A DNA stretch of 64,000 bases from Rhodoblastus acidophilus. Lineage in GTDB: Bacteria > Pseudomonadota > Alphaproteobacteria > Rhizobiales > Beijerinckiaceae. The position numbers and the translations under genes were made by a program. The notes beneath the pieces are model-generated. The model was not told where the DNA came from, searched no databases, and saw only the letters and a list, made by a program, of their open reading frames with translations. Positions 60,001 to 64,000 of this stretch are shown one piece after another; position 1 is the first letter of the stretch; every line of letters begins with the position of its first letter. The stretch is from NCBI RefSeq assembly GCF_009720655.1, contig NZ_WNKS01000014.1, positions 57,602 to 121,601 on the forward strand, in the 5' to 3' direction.

Positions 60001-62730
60001 GGGAGCACTGGCGTGCTGAGCGGCCAGGTGTACCTTGGCGGAAATTCGCTGGTGGAGTTCGCCAGCGGGCAGATCACCACCATCGGGGGCGGGGCGTCGC
60101 TGACGCTCAACGGAACGAACGCTTTCATCGCCGACGCGGGCGCCCTGACGTCGAACAGCGCGCTCCAGGGATTGACCGGGAACAGCGGCTGTCTCTATCT
60201 CAACGACGGCGTCGCCGTCGCAACAACCGCGAGTCTGACCAACGACGGCTCAATCTCTCTCGAAAATTACTCCGGGGGGACCGGGGGGACGACCTTGGCG
60301 CTCGGCGGCGTGCTGACCAATAACGGCAGTCTGACTGTCGACGCCAGGAGCGTGACGAACTCGGACTCCGTGACCGCGACGGGTGTCGTCAATAACGGCT
60401 TTATCACCCTCAGAGGTGATGAGTCCTCGTCGGCGCAGGCCTTGTTCAATGTCTCCGCCGCCGCCGGCTTCGGGATCACTGGCGTGTTGAGCGGCTCCGT
60501 GTACCTTTCCGGAACGTCGATGGTGGAGTTCGCCAGCGGGCAGATCACCACGATCGAGGGCGGGTCTTCGCTGACGCTCAATGGCCCGAGCGCCTTCATC
60601 TCCGACGCGGGCGCGCTGACGTCGAACAGCGCGCTCAAGGGATTGGCCACGAACAACGGAAATCTCTCTCTCTACAACGGCGCGGTGGTCACGACGTCTG
60701 GTGGGCTGAACAACACGAGTGGCAGCTCCATCTATCTTGATGCGAACTCAAATTACTACGGGCCCGTCGTCATCGGGGGGACGCGCCTGACGCTTGGCGG
60801 AGTCCTGTCCAACACCGGCTACTTGTATCTCGGCTCGACGAGCCTGGCGCAATCCGACATCTTGACCGCGACCGGCCTCGCCAACGGCGGAACGATCTCC
60901 GTCACAGGCGGCTCCTCGCCTTCGGCGCAGGCCGTGCTCAATGTTACCGGCGCCGCCGGCTTTGGGACCGCTGGCCTGTTGAAAGGCCAGGTGAGCCTTT
61001 CCGGCAATTCGCTGGTGCAGTTCGCCAGCGGGCAGATCACATCCGTCGCCAGCGGAGCGTCGCTGACGCTCAACGGGTCGAGCGCCTTCATCGCCGTCGC
61101 GAGCGCGCCGACATCGAACAGCGCGCTCAAGGGATTGGCCGCGAACAGCGGGTCTCTCTCTTTCAACAACGGCGCCGCCCTCACGACAACCGCGGGCCTG
61201 ACCAACAACAGCGGCGGTACCATCAATCTTGACAACGCTTACGCCTCGGGCCTCATCGGGGGCTCGCGCCTGACGCTTGGCGGAGTCCTGACGAACAGCG
61301 GCAACTTGATTGTCGGCTCGACGAGTCTCATGACAACGGACACCTTCACCGCGACCGGCATCGCCAACACTGGATTTATCGGCTTGGCTGGCGGCGCTTC
61401 GTCGTCGGCGCAGGCCGTGCTCAATGTCACTGGCGCCGCCGGCTTCGGGACAGTCGGCGTGTTGAGCGGCAGCGTGAACCTTATCGGAAACGCGATGGTT
61501 GAGTTCGCCAGCGGGCAGATCACCACCATCGCGGGCGGGGCGAGCCTGTTGATCGACGGATCGAATGCCTTCATCGCCGACGCGGGCGCGCTGACCTCGA
61601 ACAGCGCGCTCAAGGGATTGTCCACAAACAGCGGAAATCTCACCTTCCATAACGGGGTCGTCGTCGCCACAACGGTGGGTCTCACCAACAGCAGTTCTAT
61701 CCATCTTGACGACTCCTATTACAAAGACGGGGGGACACGCCTGACGCTCGGCGGAGTCCTGACCAATAGCAGTGGCGGCAGCTTGTCTGTCGGCTCGACG
61801 AACCTGAAGAAATCGGACACCTTGACCGCGACCGGCCTCGCCAACGCCGGAACGATCACCCTCGTGGGCGGCGGTTCGTCGTCGGCGCAGGCCGTGCTCA
61901 ATGTCACCGGCGCCGCCGGCTTTGGCGCCTCGGGCGTGTTGAGCGGCGAGGTGAACCTTTCCGGAAATGCGTTGGTGGCGTTCGCCAGCGGACAGATCAC
62001 CACCATCGCAAGCGGGGCGGGCCTGGCGCTCGACGGACCGAACGCCTTCATCGCCGACGTGGGCGCGCTGACGTCGAGCAGCGCGCTCAAGGGATTGGCC
62101 ACCAACAGCGGAAGTCTCTATTTCAACAATGGCGTCGTCGTCGCCACTACCGGCGCCCTCACCAACTCCGCCTACATCTCTCTGGACACCAACACCAACT
62201 CGACCTCGGCGGGTTCGAGCCTGAATGTCGGCGGCGTCCTCACCAACGGCGCTGGCGATTACATCACGATTGGATCATCCTATTATGCCTCCGGCCGTTC
62301 GCCGACGACAATCTCCGCTACGGGCGGCATCGTCAATAACGGCGCTTTCCAAGACAACGGCAACACGCTCATCAGCAGCGCCGTGACTGGAACGGGTTCG
62401 TTCTACCTTTACAATTCCAGTTCAACCGGCGCGATCATCGAGTTCGATTCAAGCGTCGGTTCCGGACAAAGCGTCTATTTGCAAGGAAAGAGCAAACTTG
62501 TCTTCGGCGCCGGCGGGGCGATGACCTTTGGCGGCAAGATCAACGGTTGGGCAGTCAACGATCTCCTCGATATCAAGGGTTTCGGAACCGGAACCACCTC
62601 GAGCTTCTCGAGCAATGTCCTGACACTGACCAACGGTTCGAACGTGGCCAATTTCGCCTTCGCGGGCACGGACGGAACCCACTTCTCGTTGACCTCCAGC
62701 GCAACGGAAACCTTCGTGAGCTACGTCTGA
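57067..62730 (+). CDS. Giant beta-strand repeat protein, probably secreted
   Basis: The 1,887-residue product opens ATDTWTSDIIANWNTAAYWS, a pattern common in secreted beta-solenoid proteins, with no Sec signal. About ten tandem units follow, each about 160 residues (480 bases). Units carry the repeated landmarks NVTGAAGFGTVGVLSG, FASGQITTIAGGASLTLNG, FIADAGALTSNSALKGL and LTLGGVLTNSG. The first two are degenerate; units 3-10 are very similar also at the DNA level. The last 190 residues (FDSSVGSGQSVYLQGKSKLV, DLLDIKGFGTG) differ and end FSLTSSATETFVSYV, as expected for a C-terminal type I secretion signal. The role is probably surface or biofilm-matrix structure. Confidence 0.82.
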   Translation: MATDTWTSDIIANWNTAAYWSAGIPIATSNCVISAGGAQVTSAITIASLVNAAQVDFTNAGSSKITGAVTNTGVLTLDAGAGNGGSNLTISGVLTNTGVVLLGATDNSLSKSDTVAVGGLDNTNGVLMVAGGAASTSTMLVKVNGAAGFGVTGKVEGWVSLSGYSTISFASGAITAIDANAGLSLNGANAFVALAGSPTSNSALTGLRLNAGALTLENGVKLTTSVGLTNLGEMEISSANVSAPGSAVVIGGNLKNTGQLSVDYYNTAGGSSLKINGSLINYGAVNLGSYSLTRTTTVTTNGLYNASSGYLYISSSLPTAFRMCLNVQAAAGFGVAGVETGTVFITRYAGIQFASGQITTIQGNLGLSGANAFVNVGNTAPGANSALAGLQTVTGTFSLNKGAKVTTTGALTILGSVYLDNNGYSDDRSGQYGGKSQLTIGGVLTNSGALAIGGSALTGPDTVTTTGVANTGMITLKGGADPSAEALLNVTGAAGFGTAGVLSGAVSLSGNSMVEFASGQITTIAGGASLKLDGPSAFIADAGALTSNSALTGLTTNSGTLSLSNGAAIKTTAGLTNTSGGYIYLDVNRNGAVVNGGTSLALGGVLTNKGAFSVGSASLMTLDTVTATGVANSGTITLTGGASWSSRAVLNVTGVAGFGTVGVLTGQVNLSGNALLEFASGQINTIARGASLMLDGPSALIADAGALTRNSALNGLALNGGSLNLRNGAALTTSAGLTNTSGSYINLDSSGGAGGTRLTLTGVLKNIGSLYLGASSLTKADTLTATGVANTGTITLTGGASPSAQALLNVTGTAGFGTVGVLSGQVSLSGSSMVEFASGQITTIAGGAWLTLNGPSAFIADAGALTSNSALKGLAANSGSFYLYNGAAVTTAAGLTNNSYSYIGLDRSQYGSGGVGGTTLTLGGVLTNSGTVYVGDFGMSNSDILTATGVANTGTITLEGGGSSSAQALLNVAGAAGFGSTGVLSGQVYLGGNSLVEFASGQITTIGGGASLTLNGTNAFIADAGALTSNSALQGLTGNSGCLYLNDGVAVATTASLTNDGSISLENYSGGTGGTTLALGGVLTNNGSLTVDARSVTNSDSVTATGVVNNGFITLRGDESSSAQALFNVSAAAGFGITGVLSGSVYLSGTSMVEFASGQITTIEGGSSLTLNGPSAFISDAGALTSNSALKGLATNNGNLSLYNGAVVTTSGGLNNTSGSSIYLDANSNYYGPVVIGGTRLTLGGVLSNTGYLYLGSTSLAQSDILTATGLANGGTISVTGGSSPSAQAVLNVTGAAGFGTAGLLKGQVSLSGNSLVQFASGQITSVASGASLTLNGSSAFIAVASAPTSNSALKGLAANSGSLSFNNGAALTTTAGLTNNSGGTINLDNAYASGLIGGSRLTLGGVLTNSGNLIVGSTSLMTTDTFTATGIANTGFIGLAGGASSSAQAVLNVTGAAGFGTVGVLSGSVNLIGNAMVEFASGQITTIAGGASLLIDGSNAFIADAGALTSNSALKGLSTNSGNLTFHNGVVVATTVGLTNSSSIHLDDSYYKDGGTRLTLGGVLTNSSGGSLSVGSTNLKKSDTLTATGLANAGTITLVGGGSSSAQAVLNVTGAAGFGASGVLSGEVNLSGNALVAFASGQITTIASGAGLALDGPNAFIADVGALTSSSALKGLATNSGSLYFNNGVVVATTGALTNSAYISLDTNTNSTSAGSSLNVGGVLTNGAGDYITIGSSYYASGRSPTTISATGGIVNNGAFQDNGNTLISSAVTGTGSFYLYNSSSTGAIIEFDSSVGSGQSVYLQGKSKLVFGAGGAMTFGGKINGWAVNDLLDIKGFGTGTTSSFSSNVLTLTNGSNVANFAFAGTDGTHFSLTSSATETFVSYV

Positions 62731-62759
62731 TCAAGATTGATCCCGCGCGCGATCCACAC

Positions 62760-62789
62760 AAGCCCCGCCGATTGCGGCGGGGCTTTTCT
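62760..62789 (+). terminator. Rho-independent terminator of the giant gene
   Basis: AAGCCCCGCCG and CGGCGGGGCTT form an 11-bp stem with an ATTG loop, followed by TTCTG. It lies 29 bases after the stop codon. Confidence 0.9.
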
Positions 62790-63164
62790 GTTCGAACGCG
62801 GGGAAAGCCCTGCGGGTGATTTCCTCTGCGGCGGCATGGCCGGTCAGACCGGGGCGAAGCCGGCGGTCGACGAGAATGGTGTCGAAACTCCATGTTGCAT
62901 GCGCCGCGCGGCACACGATCCCGATAAGGCCGCATCAGCGACGCCCGCATCTCTTCGATTGCGCCCCCCAAGCGAGATTTTCCTCTGCCGCGCGGAAGGT
63001 TAGCGAGTGGGGTCTGCCCTGTCTCCGGCGCAGGAAATGTATTGCAATCCAGACTTGCGTGTTGACGATTACCTAAGGTAAGCTTAGCGGCGAGATAGCA
63101 ACGCTGCATTCTGCGTTGTTTAAAATTGACAAAAGTCAAAAATTTATTGACAAAGAGGCAAGCT
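62790..63164. other. Intergenic region before the RTX gene
   Basis: About 375 bases with no recognisable gene. The final 100 bases are AT-rich (TTGTTTAAAATTGAC, AATTTATTGACAAAGAGG) and probably contain the promoter and the ribosome site AGAGG. Confidence 0.5.
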
Positions 63165-64000
63165 ATGGCATTACGGCGTGTTCCCTCCTCCTACGCGACC
63201 ATCCAGGATGCAGTTAACGCCGCCAGCGCAGGAGACACGATTGAGATTAGTTCGTCTTATGGCGGAAATGAATATGTCACGGTAACAGTCAACAATCTGA
63301 TTTTTAACGCACCCGGCAATGTCACGGGCATCGTCCTGTACGCAGATGGCCTGATCTCCGCCATCACCCTGGCGGGCGCTGCGCCGATCAAAATATTCGG
63401 AACATCCGCCGATGAGACGTTCATCGGAAACGCCGGCAACAACGACATCGACGGCCAGTGGGGGAGCGACAACATTCAGGGCGGCGACGGCGCCGACACC
63501 ATCTCGGCGATTGACGACGGCTTCGACAGCCTGTCCGGCGGGGCTGGCGCCGACACATTTGTCATCATGGGAGGTTCCGGCGGTGGAGGAACCGTGGATG
63601 GCGGAGCCGATATCGACACGGTCAAGGGGGCGATCCTCGGTGGCTACAGCTACAGCAATGTGGAAGTGCTCGACAGCTCCCTCGTCTACGCCACTGCGGC
63701 GCAGCTCTCCACCTTCACCAGCCTGATCGACAGCGGCAAGCTCACCACGCAGTTCCTGGTCTACATGTGCGGCGCGGGCGGTGCGATCGACTTCACCAGC
63801 CTCGTGACGGGCGGCGACTCCGTCTCCGTACACGGGGACGACTATCTGACAGCGGGCGTGACGGTCACCGGTACGTCCAATGCCGACTACTTCTCAGACA
63901 CGCCGTTCGACGACGTTCTGAACGGCGGCGCGGGCGCCGACACGTTCAACGACAATTACGATGGCGACGCCGACGCGTTCAACGGCGGCGCCGGCGCCGA
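63165..64000 (+). CDS. RTX calcium-binding repeat protein, N-terminal part (cut by window end)
   Basis: The frame stays open from the ATG at 63165 to the window end, giving at least 278 residues. The N-terminus (ALRRVPSSYATIQDAVNAAS, AGDTIEIS) is the start of a pectin-lyase-like right-handed beta helix. From about residue 84 come RTX-type nonapeptides (GGDGADTIS, GGAGADTFV, GGADIDTVK, GGAGADTFND), which bind calcium after export through a type I system. Like its neighbour it lacks a Sec signal. AGAGG precedes the ATG by seven bases. The rest of the protein, and any secretion genes, lie outside this window. Confidence 0.85.
   Translation, partial: MALRRVPSSYATIQDAVNAASAGDTIEISSSYGGNEYVTVTVNNLIFNAPGNVTGIVLYADGLISAITLAGAAPIKIFGTSADETFIGNAGNNDIDGQWGSDNIQGGDGADTISAIDDGFDSLSGGAGADTFVIMGGSGGGGTVDGGADIDTVKGAILGGYSYSNVEVLDSSLVYATAAQLSTFTSLIDSGKLTTQFLVYMCGAGGAIDFTSLVTGGDSVSVHGDDYLTAGVTVTGTSNADYFSDTPFDDVLNGGAGADTFNDNYDGDADAFNGGAGA

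Noticed and set aside
60748..61704. 318-codon minus-strand frame and several others within the giant repeat gene
   Set aside because: They repeat with the same 480-base period as the sense repeats and have no start signals, so they are shadows of the repeat structure.
57067..62730. CRISPR-like array because of regular repeats
   Set aside because: The period is about 480 bases, the repeats are open reading frames, and no short direct repeats with unique spacers or cas genes are present.
1..64000. tRNA genes, rRNA genes, phage or transposon genes
   Set aside because: I looked through the intergenic stretches for T-arm sequences, integrase-like and transposase-like frames and found none that fit. 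The only tRNA-like structure is part of tmRNA.

Overview
The window looks like chromosomal DNA of an alphaproteobacterium, most likely of the Rhizobiales/Hyphomicrobiales (a Beijerinckiaceae or Methylocystaceae type organism would fit, but I cannot fix the genus). The reasons are a GcrA cell-cycle regulator with a cluster of GANTC (CcrM) sites in front of it, a circularly permuted two-piece tmRNA beside an alphaproteobacterial SspB, a sufBCDST iron-sulfur cluster, high GC content, and dispersed palindromic repeats of the kind common in this order. I see no tRNA or rRNA gene, CRISPR array, prophage or transposase gene.

Layout. 0-3.3 kb: gcrA, an L,D-transpeptidase lipoprotein and a histone-deacetylase-like hydrolase. 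3.6-9.6 kb: three large sugar-transfer proteins, two of them paralogues (GT4+GT2, and a version that has lost the GT4 donor-binding half) around a DUF4422-GT8 fusion. 10.1-13.5 kb: a zinc locus (His-rich CobW GTPase, ZnuA, Zur with its palindrome, ZnuB) without an ATPase gene. 13.6-23.6 kb: an acyltransferase, a PhnA-like protein, the Suf operon with a second cysteine desulfurase, a PLP decarboxylase and a DUF2383 protein. 23.9-27 kb: rluC-type pseudouridine synthase, crcB, rarA. 27.1-28.6 kb: two tandem ParA-like ATPases without ParB. 28.7-31.5 kb: pyrE, small proteins, sspB and tmRNA. 31.8-37 kb: hydroxyacyl-CoA dehydrogenase, thyA, folA and two sugar-transfer-like genes. 37.5-40.9 kb: a degenerate dihydroorotase translationally coupled to plsY and dprA. 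41.2-46.7 kb: ruvX, an MBL hydrolase and gatC-gatA-chorismate mutase-gatB. 47-56 kb: a histone H1-like protein, transporter, hydrolases, patatin, SDS-type alkyl sulfatase and HdeD. 57-64 kb: a 1,887-residue secreted-type protein built from about ten 160-residue repeats, then the start of an RTX protein cut by the window end.

Much of the work is housekeeping, arranged in tightly overlapping operons (suf, pyrC'-plsY-dprA, gat). The accessory part is surface chemistry: glycosyltransferases, an acyltransferase and the two giant exoproteins.

The most unusual signal is the mobile repeat content. A palindromic element occurs five times at exactly 129 bp. One copy lies in frame inside the signal peptide of a small secreted protein, and two others begin exactly at the stop codons of genes. 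A second repeat family (about 105 bp) has inserted in frame into a glycosyltransferase gene and now encodes about 35 of its residues. These resemble in principle the protein-invading palindromic elements known from Rickettsia.
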